Positions 29,901 through 43,700 of a stretch of 64,000 nucleotides of DNA are shown here, in pieces. How positions within the stretch are numbered: position 1 is the stretch's first letter; the number at the start of each line of letters is the position of its first letter. A program made the position numbers and the translations under genes. The notes below the pieces were generated by a model. The model had not been told where the DNA came from. It searched no databases and saw nothing but the letters and a program-made list of their open reading frames with translations. Where the stretch lies: assembly GCA_964035795.1 (NCBI GenBank), contig OZ038324.1:5356010-5420009 (forward strand), in the 5' to 3' direction. Source of the stretch: Pterobdella sp. o SKG-2022. Taxonomy: Eukaryota; Annelida; Clitellata; Hirudinida; Piscicolidae.

Positions 29901-32082
29901 TTATATGATAGGTTCAACTTCGAGCTCGATACCACAATTTGGAACATAAACACATAGTGGTTGTATAAGCCTCAATAATATCTTAAAACAAAGGATGTAC
30001 AAAATTAAATAGTGAGATGTAGATTGAATACTGAAACATTATTGGCAACCTACTCAAGATCGACAACGTGGTAAGTGGGCGGAGAATATACCATGGATAA
30101 GTCAATCAAAACGTCATGAATATTCGTGGATGGTAATGAGGAAAATATCTTTTCAAGTGGAGATTCGTAGAAGTGATGGGAAGGCGTGGCTAGATCTAAA
30201 ACTCTGTCAATCAGCAACAATGAAGCTTTTTGCTTGGCAGACTGTATCAAAACAATACTATCTCAAAACTTTATAGCAATATTATATGTATTTATTTATC
30301 AAAAATCTAAACTTTTCATGCTTTTTAATAATATTCAAATTCATTTAACAAGCTAGAATACCTTAGTTAATGATAGTAGTAGTAGTAATATTAATATTAA
30401 TAGTAGTTATAGTGGTGATATTAATATTAGTAGTAGCAGCGTCATACCCTCCTGCCCTCCCTCCATCCCAGGGAGGCCAACTCATCAGCAATGATGGAAC
30501 TGGATACTCCAATGGAAAAAATCTCTTCATCCAACCTCAAGCTGTCTAACATGCTGTTCAGATTTGATACCAATAACTGGGTGATTTGAGAGAATTTATA
30601 TACAGTGCAATAAAAATAATGATAATATAATAAATATTAAAAATAGAAATAGTATTAATATAATAAATAATAATAATACTAAAAACAAAAATAATAAAAA
30701 TATAATTTTTAAAAATAATATTGAAAAAAGAAATAGAATTAATAATAATAATAACAATAACAACCTTATATTGCAATTGCATTTCTTTTGGCAGCACGTC
30801 AAAATCCACCTTAGGAGCTTCTGTCGCCCGGGTACTTATCTGCCATTGTGTGTCGTTTTTTCTATTATTGAATTTGTTATTTCATTATTTTTATTATTAT
30901 TGTTACTTTCATTATAATTATTATTATTATGTTGTTCTTATTATTAGCGACAAACCCTGTTACGGAAGTTGAGAAGGTGAACTTGGTGGGGTGTGAGGGG
31001 GAAAAAAGATGAGTGAGAGGGTGTAACAAAGAGATTTGAATGGATGATAGGACTATATGAAAGATTAAGGTGGTGGAAATCAACTGTGCCCTGTTTCTGT
31101 TTGGTGGAGTTTGTGGCAGTTATATGATGAAAGGTTTAAATAAAAAAGAAAATGCAATATTTTAGACCCGAAAATTTGGATAAATGAATTAAAAATATTT
31201 TTGAAATATAATTTCATTATAATTTGAATACAAAAAATGTGAACAACACACCCCTGTTTTGTGGTTGATTTTTGTCTTAATGTTGCGTTTTATTGTGTCT
31301 ATTATGTCTGCCACTTCTTCATCATTCACCAATCTTAGTGTTTGAAAAGAATAGTTAGATTAGTTGTTTTATGCCTTTAATTTGAATTTGCTTTTTATTA
31401 TCATTATTATTAATATTAATATTCTTATTATTAAGACTTCTAGTTTAGTTATGTAATAAATGCATTAATATTGTTTTGAGATTCATTAGAATTCACATAT
31501 TTTATAATTTTTAAACATTAAAATATAAAAATCGATTTTTTTGAAAATAGTTAAAATTATCATTTCATTTATAAAATAATCAAAACACTTATTTACTTGA
31601 ATCTGACAATGCTTTGAATTGCTGGGTGCACATTTGTGAAGATGATCATGTTCTCAAAATAACTGTTAGAAATTATATCATTGATTGTTTCTTCTTCATC
31701 CTCCTTGTAAGGAGTTGATATAAAAACAACAGCATTTTTATCTTCTTCAGAACCACCCTGAAAAAAATCTTGCTACAATATTCTGTTAAATATAGAAATA
31801 AACTAAGCTTTGAAAGTACTTGAAAACTTCAAAACTATCTTTATAAGACCATTCTAGGTTTATCAACAGAAATACCTCAAAAGAAGAAAATTTTTTTATA
31901 GCCTCAACTCCGTATGAAAGAAGCATCTCAGCACCGCCCAACCAGTGTAAAACATCGGCAAACCCATCATCAATGAAAGTAATGCAGCCTGGAAGGTAAG
32001 TGGATATCTTATCCATCTCATCCATCAAAGTGTTGTACATATTTATATCGCCTGAACTCATTTTTATACAAATTAATTCCAA
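26973..32082 (-). CDS. SCFD2: Sec1 family domain-containing protein 2
   Basis: Sixteen exons, in order of transcription: 32082-31876, 31757-31597, 31333-31252, 31096-30956, 30809-30765, 30576-30448, 30241-30054, 29859-29769, 29415-29291, 29145-28930, 28579-28489, 28296-28245, 28088-27983, 27682-27480, 27351-27239, 27056-26973. All phases agree, giving 677 residues, close to the vertebrate length. Recognisable segments in order: ITFIDDGFADVLHWLGGAEM; FFPLTPHQVHLLNF; SLLLIDRVLDLATPSHHF; a ring of conserved helices; GLGDILKSGF; HPILLVFVVGGVTMGEVKM; and a C-terminal ILVGSTTILTPERL. This is a Sec1/Munc18-like protein thought to act in vesicle tethering or fusion. The exon 14/15 join is the least certain. 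Several introns carry short AGT or AAT microsatellites. Confidence 0.93.
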
Positions 32083-33261
32083 AGAAATAGAGATTTTCTT
32101 TCAACAGTAATTTTTAATTGAGTTCTCAAAAGAATCGGTTTAGATTTAAATGTCTCAACAAATTGATTGCCACATTCGAAGTTTAAAAATGGAATCCATC
32201 AACGTTTATTTTAAAAATCTAATTACTCTATATTTATATTCAGAGAATAAATTGTAATATTTAGTTTCAAACGATAAATAATGTGAAAAAATGTAACAAT
32301 GAACACCATCTAAAAATTTTTTAATCCAAAGATTTTAAAATAAATCATGATTGGAAAAAATTTAAAACTGAACCATAGCAAATACTTCCAAATCGAAAAA
32401 GAATCAAAATATAATTATGTACATGAAAAAGACATTTTTCAAACTATAATCAAACTGTTAAAAGATTAATTTCGCCGTCTTATAGTCTTATCAGAATAAA
32501 TACTTAGCCATATTAATCGAACAAATATTAAAAAAGCCAAGCAAGAATTGAATAGGATACGAACCATAAGGAATCAATTCTACAATGTTGATTTCAACTA
32601 TCTATGTGATTCTACTATAATATATACTTTTTAAACAAGCTAAAATTATTTATATAAACCCTGCCACAAAGTTATCAACACCCACCTAAATCACTTCATT
32701 TCAATGAATCCTATATCACAACAAGCCGTGAAAACCATCAACGCTACTTTGATCTTATAACCTGAGCAACCCATGCTACACTGATAATGATATACTCAAA
32801 TATTACTGTCACATGAGCACTGAGTATGATTTTAATAATTCCTCTTTTTACTGTTCATCTTTATTGTTCAATACTTCAGACACCCATTACACAACTCTGT
32901 GAAAAAACAACATAAATAATAAAATGTAACACAAGCGTTTGCTGAACCACACCAGCTGTCAAATAATGGAATAGAATACCAGGTAAGACAAATCAACATG
33001 GCTTCTCACTAACAGCATTCATCAACCAATACATTCGACCAATAAAAAAAATTATATATCAGCCCCCCTTCATCACCTTATCTGGAACACAACATAATCA
33101 GCACATACAGCCCCAACAAACATCAACATACAAAGTATTGTAATCAAACACACTCCAACATTTTGCTCCCAAACCTCCACAACCACCTACCCATACCCCA
33201 ACCACCATCATCACCATCTACACTTTCAGAGGCCATGAATAGATCAGGATAAGCAAACAGG
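32083..33261. other. Intergenic region, LAPTM4 to SCFD2
   Basis: It holds the LAPTM4 3' flank and the SCFD2 promoter side. There is no open frame with a credible family signature and I see no element shared with the repeat families listed here. Confidence 0.5.
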
Positions 33262-36200
33262 TCAGTCTTCCCTCTGGCGTGCAGAACCACTAGACCCCTC
33301 TTCACCCTCATAGGCAGGAGGGGCATCTTGCAGTGACATCCTTATAACATCCTCATACTTTGGAGGTAGCAGCAGCTGTGTTGGGATGGTGGTGATGTTA
33401 CTGGGATGCAACTCAAAGTGGTGTTTGGTTAATGGTTTGATTTCTATGGTGTGGTGAAATGTTGAAAGAGAAAATGTTTAGAGATGAAAAAATAGTTTTT
33501 TCAACCTTTCAAAAAAATTTGCTTCATTTTAAATATTTTTGAGTAATTTTTTCAGATTAATGAGAAAATTATAAATGATAATAATGAAATAAGAAAAAAA
33601 ATTTCAACTTATAAATTATCAATAACATTCTATAACCATCCATGTGGAAAAATAAAAATAGAACGTGAGCGTGAGCTTCGTACTCATGAAATATTGTACA
33701 TAAACTTATTTTAATGTTGCGCCTAACCAATAAGCTATTGATTAACTATAGCTAAGTGCACAACTTGTATCTTTTAAACTAGCTCATTAACAATACTTTT
33801 TCATACTCTGAACGCAAAGCTATAAATAATACATTTCTGTTTTCAGTTGGAAAAAATAATTAAATAATGTATTAAATATACAACAATATTGATTTTTATT
33901 TTGATTTGAGGTATTTTCATTTAGATATTAATTGCATTTTAATATTATATTCATGAAAATCGACGTGAAACAATGGTATTTATACCATATTACTAGGTAA
34001 AAAATTAAATGACACCACTATATGGCACTCTCAAACCACCCAACAACACCGAACCTCAGTATCCTCGGTAGTTCTGTTGTACGCAACACTTCCCATCTCA
34101 TAGTCCCTTAACCTGCTGCTCGAGAATATCTCCTTGTACTTGAGGTACTTGTAACAGCCCCATACAACTCCAATGCAGTATACCTTTAATGGGTGATGGT
34201 GTGTGTGGTTGGAGCTTTAAATTTTGTATGAAGTGGTGTTGTTAGTGTTTTTTCCATGTAACTGATGGCACAAGAACTTTAAATAATGAAGGTATTGTAG
34301 TAGTTTTGATAATGTTTTATGTTTTATCGTTATTAATGTTTTACATAGTGGTATTTTTGAAGTTGTATGTATGATTTAATTTTATTCAATTTATAGCCAG
34401 CTTGGAGCAGTAATAAATTTTCACTAGTTAGTACTAAAAAGACTATTAAACGATGAATTATCTAAATATAGTTCAAAACTGGGACTTAAATAAAAAAAAA
34501 ATTTAATAAAAGTTCAACTATTAAATGATGCTGATGAAATAGGAGAATTTCAAGTGCCAACATTTCAACACAAGCAATAATAACAATAAAATAAATAATA
34601 CCATTAAAAAAAACAACAAAACTTGACGTAAAATAGCCGAAAACAATATAATAGAAACAAACATTGAGGTTTTATTAGGAAACTTGTTAGGCTAAGAATT
34701 TTGTTACACTTGATAATCTAAGATATTCTTACAGAAAACTTCGTGTAACAAGTTTCTTAATAAACTTTAGTGAATTCTTCTATTATAACAACAAAACTAA
34801 TGATATTTAAATGGTAATAACAACAACCATAGCGGAGAGGAGAGAGACAGAAAAGATGACAGAAATGAGGGTGAGGTGGTCATTGTCAAGAGTCAGCAGC
34901 TTGTCCTTCATCTTGAACTCAGGCTGGTGGTGGTGTTATTACATATTGTTTTTATTATTATATTAATATTTTTATTGTTATTACTACTTTGACTATCGTT
35001 AATGCTAATTTTATTTTGAAAATGAAGCAAATGAATGTATTTATTCTTTGAATAAAACAAAATTTTTAAAAATCTAAAGACTAAACTAAAAAATTATTAA
35101 AATAACACACTTAACAAGTACAAAACACACACTCATCAAGTTACAAGCTACAAGTAAAAAACTTTTTAATCTTAAAAACAAACTAACAAGATTTTTGATA
35201 AATCTTTTAATGTTGGGAACATCAGAAAAGTAGCCAAGAAAAGTCATGCCAGAGAAACACAGATGGAAGACGAGGATGCAGAAGAATGGAGTGACATACT
35301 GTGCCTTGCCCTTTGGTGTTTATAGAATCACTAAACATCAAGATTTAAAAACTATTGTAGGCCTAATAACCAGTATTTTAAGATTATTATATCTTATAAA
35401 AATCGAAAGTTTAAGATAATTGTTGTAGAAAGAATCAATTGAATACAATTATATTTCAAAAAAAACCTAGTTGAATCAGAAATCATTTTTCATTTAGTAA
35501 AATGAAGTATATATATGATAACAAATATTGTATGGATAAGTTAGTTTATTTTTAGCATCAAATTTTTGAATAAACTGAATGGCTGTTGTAATTCATAAAG
35601 ATTAAAAAAAAATTCATATGTGATTTTTCATTATACAAGTTTCTATCTTATTCTATTTTTATTAAAAATCTCGAAACTATCTTCTTTTAAACAATGAAAA
35701 GCTATAAAAATTATATTTCCTTATTTACTTAACCTTGAAAATCATCTGTCACCAAATTTCAAACAAGCTCATTGTTGGTATCTATTGAAGATACAAAAAT
35801 ACATATTTATAATCACATGATTAAAATTAAATTTAAACTCACAGTGATAGTTCCATAAATGAGAAACGAGGATATAATGAAAGATCCAACAAATATCAGA
35901 AGCAAAAGTACCACATTATCTATTGTGGAATCAACATTGAATAACAGTTATAATGGATGGAAACAAATTGTTTGAATATTACATCAAAATTAAATTCTAT
36001 ATCATCAAAATTAAAGTTGAATTATTATAATTAAAATTTTTTATTCATGAACTAAAATCAATTTTATCAACAAAGAAAATATTTTTTTAATCCTGAATAT
36101 TGGTTTTTTTCAAATTAAAGTGGTATAATAATGATTCCATAATAATAATCCTCATAAAAAACCAAATAATTAAATTAAGATACATAATGAATTGATTGAA

Positions 36201-36660
36201 AATGTTAAATAGTATTAACCATAGAACAACTGTTGGGCATTCCTGATTGGTCGAGTATTAATATGTGTTGTATTGAAGTTATGAGCTTTGAAGAGAGAAA
36301 AAAATACTACACTTTCTTTATTTTGAGATATAGCAGGTAATGGAGTAGTAGAAGTAGTGTTTGTGTTCTTATGGAAAAAATATACTGCCCATTGCGGATG
36401 AGAAAAAGCTCCAATCAGTAAAGCTATCATGGCCAAATAAAAACACTGAATTGAATATTAAAATAGTCATTTTATTGAAAGAAATGTTGAAAATTAATGA
36501 AACGTATGAAATAATTAGAATGTATATTTAAAAGAAGATTTACAGAATGTAGTAATCCAAGAAGGAGAGTTCCTGATCGGACGTGCAAGCAACCGAAACA
36601 TTTGTATAGCTCATAATAGTCTCTATCAAATTTCCAACGCATTTTACAGCGTATTGGCAT
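33262..36660 (-). CDS. Lysosomal-associated transmembrane protein 4 family
   Basis: Seven exons in order of transcription: 36660-36544, 36445-36220, 35919-35843, 35298-35188, 34923-34828, 34183-34055, 33375-33262; phases agree, giving 289 residues. The start MPIRCKMRWKFDRDYYELYK leads into CFGCLHVRSGTLLLGLLHS, the family's Cys-rich start and first helix. Helices two to four follow (NVVLLLLIFVGSFIISSFLI; PFFCILVFHLCFSGMTFLGY; LTLISVIFSVSLLSAM), then GVVWGCYKYLKYKEI. The C-terminal tail has two PY motifs, LLLPPKYEDVI and APPAYEGEE, known in LAPTM4/5 to bind Nedd4-type ubiquitin ligases and direct lysosomal sorting. The lumenal loop after helix 1 is longer than in vertebrates, Asn/Thr-rich, with likely N-glycan sites. 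LAPTM4A versus 4B cannot be decided. Confidence 0.9.
34622..34800. repeat. Fold-back element family 2, copy 2
   Basis: It has TGACGTAAAATAGCC on the left, the core ACTTGATAATCTAAGATATT, and AAAACTTCGTGTAACAAGTT on the right. The right part is the reverse complement of AAACTTGTTAGGC-type sequence on the left. It lies in an intron of the LAPTM4 gene. Confidence 0.75.
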
Positions 36661-38294
36661 AATACCAAGCTTACAACGTTACAAATATTTTTTTCTTTAC
36701 GGAAGAAAACAAAATTCAATGGCGTTTACCAAAAATACTAATTTTATATGTGTAAAAAAAAAGAAGGTTTGCAATGTGAACTATTTTTTTTAATTATTCT
36801 TGAATAATTTTTCGATGTTAATTATTTTATTAAATTGGTAAAACAACATTTATTCTTCACATTTATATAATGATAGGTTGTTTATTGATAAATATGTTTG
36901 TTTCGAACGTTTAAGTTCACAATTTTAGGTTCTTAACAAAGAAATTTTTTCAGTAAAATATTTAACCCTTATTAACGTTCTTGATAATGTAACTTTGTTA
37001 AAAAAAAGCTCTGTACTCAATAAAATTATTGATAATCATAGTGATACTTGGAAATGTTACTTAATCAACGAAAAGCTTCGTATCTTAAAAAAAATTATTT
37101 TCGTTTGTAAATATACTCGTCAATAAAATTACTTTCGGTGTTCAAATAATTTTCAAGATAAATCACTCATATGGGCTTACATAAAAATCGTATCATTTAA
37201 ATAAACTTCAGTTTCAATCTAAATTTTTTAAAATATTAATCACTGCTAAAACAAGCTTTAAAAGTTTATTTGATTTATTTGAACAAAGCAAAAACTTTTA
37301 AACTGTTAGAAACAGTTCTATGCTTCACGGCAGCGTAATAATATGGAAAATTTAAGGATGCTTTAAAAGGCATGAATTTTAAACGAAATTTCAAAAGATA
37401 ATATTTGAGAAAGTAACTTTCAAGAATTTTGAATAAAGCACTTATATTAAAGCACTACTACATTATGAAATCTCCAGGCTTTAGACAACCCTTAATAAAA
37501 CCAAATTTGACATTCCACAAAAATCTTAGATTATGAATAATTGTATCCTTACTTTCTTAAATAAAAATACATATTATAAAAAGCTTCACATGTAATCGTA
37601 AAAAATTTTACATAAGTGTTAACACAGTAAACTAAATGTTCTATTTCTAAGAGTCAAACAACTGAAGAAACTTAAAATTACAGATTATCATTATGAACTA
37701 ATTAAGAAGATATTACTTTTGCAATAGAATAAATTTCTTTGCATAGACCTTGAATATTCACAAATGTATCAACCTGGGTGTATTATAAAGGGTTTTAATT
37801 TTAAAAAAAGCATTTTTGATTAGTGTTGGATAAGTATTTTATATTATTGATATTAACACTAATGAAGATGCCAAGTTATATAGCGTTAAATGGCAACTGG
37901 AGCACAGTGATTTTGAACTGGTGTTTAATGGATGATTAAAAATATTGGTGAAGTTCATAAAAAATAAATTGATATTTTCAAACAAGCTTGCCAAAATTTA
38001 CAAGATAATTTGGGGAAAACAAGCAAAAAATTCACAAAGAGCCTTCTCAAATGAAAACAATTTGACCTGGATTCAATAAAATGACTAAGATTTTGAACAG
38101 TTTGTGGGCAAACTACAATCAGAATGTCATCAATGATATCAGTGTAAGATTTTAAAAACTATTTGTACAAGTTGGGGTTTGTTGAATGAATAAAGATATA
38201 TTATATAATTTATGATAAAATATAATTATATCATATGTGATAGAGCAATTGGAACAAAAAATCAAACATAGAAAAAGCATAAAAGAATTGAAGG
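36661..38294. other. Intergenic region with a fold-back element
   Basis: AT-rich and non-coding; it separates LAPTM4 from the cold-shock gene. A diverged family 2 fold-back lies at about 36960-37150 (CTTGATAATGTAACTTTGTT ... GAAAAGCTTCGTATC). Nothing else is supported. Confidence 0.55.
36960..37150. repeat. Fold-back element family 2, copy 3 (diverged)
   Basis: CTTGATAATGTAACTTTGTT, CTCTGTACTCAATAAAATTA and AACGAAAAGCTTCGTATCTT are shared with the copy at 49428 and with the right arms of other copies. Confidence 0.6.
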
Positions 38295-39000
38295 TTAATG
38301 TTGGTGAAAAATATCTGCTGGTGGCTGTCGACTATTCCATCTTTGATGAGGCAAGTCATTTCTGGGTCGCACTATGATGACGTGGGCAGCTGAATATTTG
38401 ATGTTTTTAGGAGGAATTGGAAAGAGTTTGTATGTAACTTCATCTCCCTCAATCGGTACCAGTTCTCCTTCAATACTGATTGAGAAATAAGTGTAGTTTT
38501 GAAAAAATATTATAAAAAACTAAAGTTATTCAATTGAATATGTTAATATTAAAGAAAAGTAAAAAACACATTCTCAATAACAAGAAAAAATCTTTCTAAC
38601 AAATTTTTTTCTCCAGTCTAAATTATTTTGAAATTTTAATATTTTAAAATGCTAATTAAAATTTACTCTGATATGTGGAAAAACAGATTTTCTCCTCCAT
38701 CACATGGGATGATAAAGCCATGGCCTTTTTGTCTGCAAAACTCTGCGACTTTTCCTCTAAATGATGGCCCTGCCATTATCCTTTCTGATCTGTTAATGTA
38801 ACATTAACCTAAATTGAATTACAATCATATAATTTTGATGAACAGAAAATTTAATTGGAAGATTTTTTATAGTAATATTTTACTAACTCTGAAATGGTTC
38901 TGTTGCGTTTAGTTCTGACTGGTTTAGGAGGACTCATAGCTTTTGTAGACGAATCCCCTGAACTGTCTTCTGATATTGATTTCATACGCACCTCTTCCAT
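38295..39000 (-). CDS. Cold-shock-domain RNA-binding protein, CARHSP1/CSDC2 type
   Basis: Three exons in order of transcription: 39000-38888, 38789-38667, 38475-38295, giving 138 residues. The N-terminus is Ser/Pro/Arg-rich (PPKPVRTKRNRTIS), as in CARHSP1 and PIPPin/CSDC2. One cold-shock domain follows: RNP1-like KGHGFIIPCDGG and RNP2-like NLFFHIS, then IEGELVPIEGDEVTYKLFPI with PPKN, the family's signature after the RNP motifs. These proteins bind 3' UTRs and stabilise or repress mRNAs. I chose the ATG at 39000 because an in-frame stop lies a little upstream with no good 3' splice site between. The gene sits 380 bases downstream of TSNAX in the same orientation, so co-transcription is possible but unproven. 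Confidence 0.9.
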
Positions 39001-39380
39001 TGCTTTCAAATCGTTCTCACTTGAATTTTATTCACAGCGTAGTACACCTTTTAATAATTTTTTTCAATGTTAATTTTGTTCATAAAATAAAATGTTTTTT
39101 AAATTATTAACACTGATATTTTAACCTCATGGAACAAAATTGCATTATTGACAGTTTGTTGATTTAATTTATAATAGAAAACCGTGAAAAAATAAATTTT
39201 TATTACTCTTTAAAAAATTTATTCAGATTGTCAAAACTCCAAAACAAAATGCCAAGTACACTGCCAAACGACTTTCCCAGTTGCAAAACACAAAATCCTC
39301 CAAAGATAGTACATCGCAATACTCTATTTTTGAAACTAAAACAGAATCTAAAATCATTTATTTTTTTCAAACGTAAAACT

Positions 39381-40605
39381 TCATAGCTCCATATCAATAT
39401 TTTCACAAAACTCATTATTGTTAAAATTTATCATAGGAAGAATAAAACAAGCACTAGGAACTTCGGTTCCTCTTAGTTTGTATGTGTATAAGGCATTTTC
39501 AACTTTTTTCAGACTTTGTCTCATCACTGTTATCTATAAAAGTGGGAAAAAATTAAATGTCAAATTCTTAACAAAGTATTAATAAAAACTTTTATACAAG
39601 TTTTAGAACTTAATTTCTTCAAAAATATGAAACTAAAATTTTTAAAACATGTTCAAAAAGGCTATCATCAAAAATCAAGAAACAAACTTTTTTAGAGTAA
39701 TATTTGTCAACATTCCCAAGCATTTCAAAGTTGTCACAGAGTTCTCTCATGAACTCACACAAAATTGAAAATTCATCAAATGAATATTTTCCTATCCTTC
39801 CAATCACCACTCTCATAATTTCTCCTGTCATATCAGCAACTCCCAAAAGATATTCTTGCAGAGGTATATATACTTGGAGCTGAGTTTTGTCACCTTTTGG
39901 TGCCTTTTCAATTGTATCTTCATTTGAACCATGTGAAACAGCTTCTATCATTATTTTACTACCAAAATCTTTTTGATCTATTTCCTTGTAAATTTTTCAT
40001 CATAGTTAAAACTTTAATTAACTAAATTTATAAAAAATTAACTCTATACTAACATCATCAAAAAGGAGATTTTTTTGTAAAGTTTTCAAACTCATAAGTT
40101 TGCCGGTTTTCAAATAATGTTCTAATGTCACTGCTTCGATATACTCTTGCAGGCCTTGAGCATTGATTATACTAATTAAAGCCTAAGGCATTTAAAAAAA
40201 AACTTTTAAATGAATATTCTAATGAAATTGCTATCTTGCGAGAATGTTTTTTTTCAAACAGCATGATCCTACCAGGTGAATAAGCCTTTAAGAACTGGTA
40301 CTGCTCCCCATTCAATTCCTTTGCAACTCTTTTCCATTGAAAGTTCAATTTAGATATTTTCTGATCAATATCACTTCGTTTTTTACTTTTATCGCTAAAA
40401 TCAGTTCTGTAAAGAAAAACGGTATTTATAATTTGAAACTAATTTTTAAACAACATAAATACCTATGTAGCTGAAAAATAAGCCTTTTACTTTCCACTGT
40501 AATATCTCGGCTTATTTTCACTAATTTTTCATATTTATCATTTACTTTATCTATTTTTGTTTGGTAATCTTTAAATAAATTCATTACATTTTCTCCAGAA
40601 AACAT
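39381..40605 (-). CDS. TSNAX: Translin-associated factor X (Trax)
   Basis: Five exons in order of transcription: 40605-40463, 40406-40273, 40154-40054, 39984-39688, 39533-39381; phases agree, giving 275 residues (human 290). Exon 1 has [20 protein letters not shown], nearly identical to vertebrate Trax. Exon 3 has [17 protein letters not shown]. Exon 4 has [20 protein letters not shown], carrying the conserved acidic residue of the active site. Exon 5 has [20 protein letters not shown], the helix near the C-terminus. Trax pairs with translin in C3PO, an RNase acting on siRNA passenger strands and tRNA precursors. Exon 1 lacks the basic N-terminal extension of vertebrates. The gene is divergent from POLE2. 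Confidence 0.95.
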
Positions 40606-40743
40606 AGTTGCAAATTTAAAACTTTTTCAATCGATTTACTTTTCGCTTGTAAACATTCTTTCGCGGACAATTTAAACGGCCGGTTAGATACACCTTACAT
40701 TTTCAATAAAAAGTAACTTGTAACCAAGTTTGAAAGGATTTTA
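40606..40743. promoter_or_regulatory. Bidirectional promoter, TSNAX / POLE2
   Basis: Only 138 bases separate the two divergent start codons, so both 5' UTRs and promoters must sit here. No clear TATA box is visible on either side. Confidence 0.6.
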
Positions 40744-43700
40744 ATGGCTGACATAAAACTCAAAAAAGCGATCACAAATTCTTTCAAACTTAACGGTCTC
40801 ACTCTACGAAGGTAATTTGCGATTTAAACACTTAATAAAACCAGAACCAACTTCACCACTAAAATTATTTTTTTCAAATCAGTATAAATTCCACATTTTC
40901 ACTGTAAAATCTTTTATATCAGTGATGCAAGCCGCTACATGCAAGATCTACTGTCCACCATAAACTCCGAAGGACGTGACGAATGCATTAACAAAATTAT
41001 CGAAGGAATTCTCAAACAGTCATGTAAATTTACATCTTCATTATTTTTTTGTGCTCCTTTTTTATTGTTATTGTTATATTTTAAAAATTGTTTCTTTTGT
41101 TGTCTATTAAAGATTATTTATTACTGATCTATATTGTTGTGATAAATTAACAATTTTTCTGAATAATTACTATTTTTATAAAATAAATTAGTTGACAATT
41201 TAATTAATATCCTTTTCTAATTTAACACACTGGGCAATTCAATACTACTTTTGACAATCGTCATCAAAATCTTTCTCACCCATAACTATAATCCACAATC
41301 AACAATATCATAATGGTTTAAACCCTCCCATAACCAACAGTGAGCAACAGTGTGATAGAGAAGCAACAATGTGAAGCATCTGTTGCTGAACTTAACCACA
41401 CTGAGGAAGATGTGAGGTGAGTGAGTGGTGGTTTCGAGAAAAATGATGAGGGGGTGTTGTAAAAATGATGAAGGTGGTGGTGGGTGTGCTGGTGATGATG
41501 GAGGTGGTGGTGGGTATACTGGTGATGGTGGTGGTGGTTGGTATGATGATGATCATGGCTAAAATGAACCATTTAAGTTGAGTGCAATAATGATGAGAAA
41601 ACTATAATAGCAACTTTAATATTAATAAGTAGAGTTTTTTCATCACTAATGAAAAAATTATGGTATATTGCTTATAACATTGCCCTGAAGGTTGGATCTG
41701 CTCAGTGTAGTAGATGCATTTGATGTTCCAAACTATGTCTTCGACATGGAGGCCAAAAAATTCAAATTGTTAGTCATATTTATTGTTTTTTATTTATTTT
41801 TTTATTTTTTTTTTTATTATGTTATTAAATTAATCAAACTTTTTATATCTACTTAAATCTTTACTAATATTTCTAAAACTTTCATTTTCATGATATGATA
41901 TTCATTTAATCATGATGAAATAGTTTTACTTTCACTTATTCTCATAAAGGAGTACCAAGCCGAGATCATTGCTAGCAGATGCTTCTGATAAAATATATTT
42001 GTTTGTTGAGAGGTACAATGTCATATATCAGGTTGCTTTTTTTTTATTTTTCTAAATATTTTTTTTGTCAAACATTTCTATTGTTTTTCTGTTTATTCAT
42101 TGTTGTTGTTTACTTTTTTAAGTTTTAATTTTTTTCGTTATTATTATTTTTATTTATTCTCATCATTTTACTTCTTTTTTTTCACCTACTTTTTATTATT
42201 GCTGTTACTAGAAATAATTTTTTCTATTGCTAAATTTACAAATTACCGTGATAAAGAGGACTCTTCGGCATGAGCGGTTCATCTCACTAAGCAACCAATC
42301 AGAAATCAATAAAGAAACTGCTAAAGAAAAGTTCCAGGTTTTATAATAATAATAATAAGCGTCAATGATAAGCAAAAAAAATAAAAGCATTAAAAGTTAT
42401 TTATAAAACCAAAAATATAAAAAAAAACATCCAAAATAACAAAAAAATCCTAAAACCATTGACTTCATATCAAACATAAAATGAATAAATAAAAAATAAA
42501 TTTAAAAAATAATAACCAACAAAAATCTAACTCATCACATCAGCTGAGACCAGTTGAGTACTTGATAGGCAGTTCATCAGCCCTTACAGACATTGTGGTT
42601 CTCGGCATGCTCAGCCAACTCAAAGAGGTCAGCCTTTGTATCTTTTTGGTTATGTTGTAGAATGAAGTAGGTCAAGGTTTATAAAGCATCATGATTGGTT
42701 GTGTCGTATAATGAAATAGGTCAAGGCTCTTTACCTAATCAGAATGGAATTTTTTCAATATATACAAAATATATATGCAAGGTGAGGCTGATGTGATAAA
42801 TTTATATATATATATATCTCTTTTGAAATGTTTTTATTAGCTCTAATTTTGTAATTATTATTGTTATTTCTGTTAGTATCATTTTTACAATTGTTTTCAT
42901 AACACAGGGTCAGTGGTTCCTAGAGGATCCCACAGGGTGCATCAAACTCGACCTCTCCCACACCATATCCTTCCACACCTGTGATTTATATCAATATCTA
43001 TATAAATAACTTCAAAAATCAATAAATTACGTCATTAAACTACCACTTCATGTTTGCTCCTTAACTACTTAACACCAATTCCATTTGGGTCTTTTCACTG
43101 AGAATTGTTTTGTGGTAGCAACAGGAAGTTGCGACGACAACATTTTCCACGTCACAGCTCTAGGGTTTCCCCCTCCTGAACCATCAACCCTGTCCAAGTT
43201 GGTGGGGTTTGGTGGGTTGGAGGAGTTTTTAAGTTGGTGATGGTGATTGGTGTATAGCAGTTTTGAAGTTGGGGCGTTAGATTTAGTGTTTGTTGATAGC
43301 GTTGGATTCCATAGTTAAGGTTTGAGTTTTGATGGTGTTCATAGTTGGGGTTTGATGATGAGAGTGTTTTACAACTTCTTTCCTTGTTTATCCAATCAAA
43401 TCAATTAAGAGTATGAAGATAGTGGCGTTAACTAAAAGAGTTTCTAGACCACTGTTTATGCTAAATATTCACATTTTTTATCTCGTTTTATATTTTCATT
43501 CGATGTTTTTTTCTAATTTCATGTCAACAGAAAGTATTTGGGCAATATAAACCTCTTTGGGCCATCAACTGAGGCATGCAAGCAGCTGCAGAAGTTGAAA
43601 GCAGCTGAGGTTGTTATCACTAAATTTTCCTTTTCATTTTTTTATAGTATATTCATTATTTCGAAATGATTATATGGATTAATTTTTATTTTTTTTTTTT

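Noticed and set aside
41318..41572. His-rich minus-strand open frame
   Set aside because: It overlaps a POLE2 exon (41341-41416) and a GGTGGTGATG repeat on the plus strand, so it is a shadow.
42908..42975. GT donor at CACACCT|GTGATT for this POLE2 exon
   Set aside because: It leaves the next exon out of frame and no AG lies at the matching place; the AT-AC intron explains everything.
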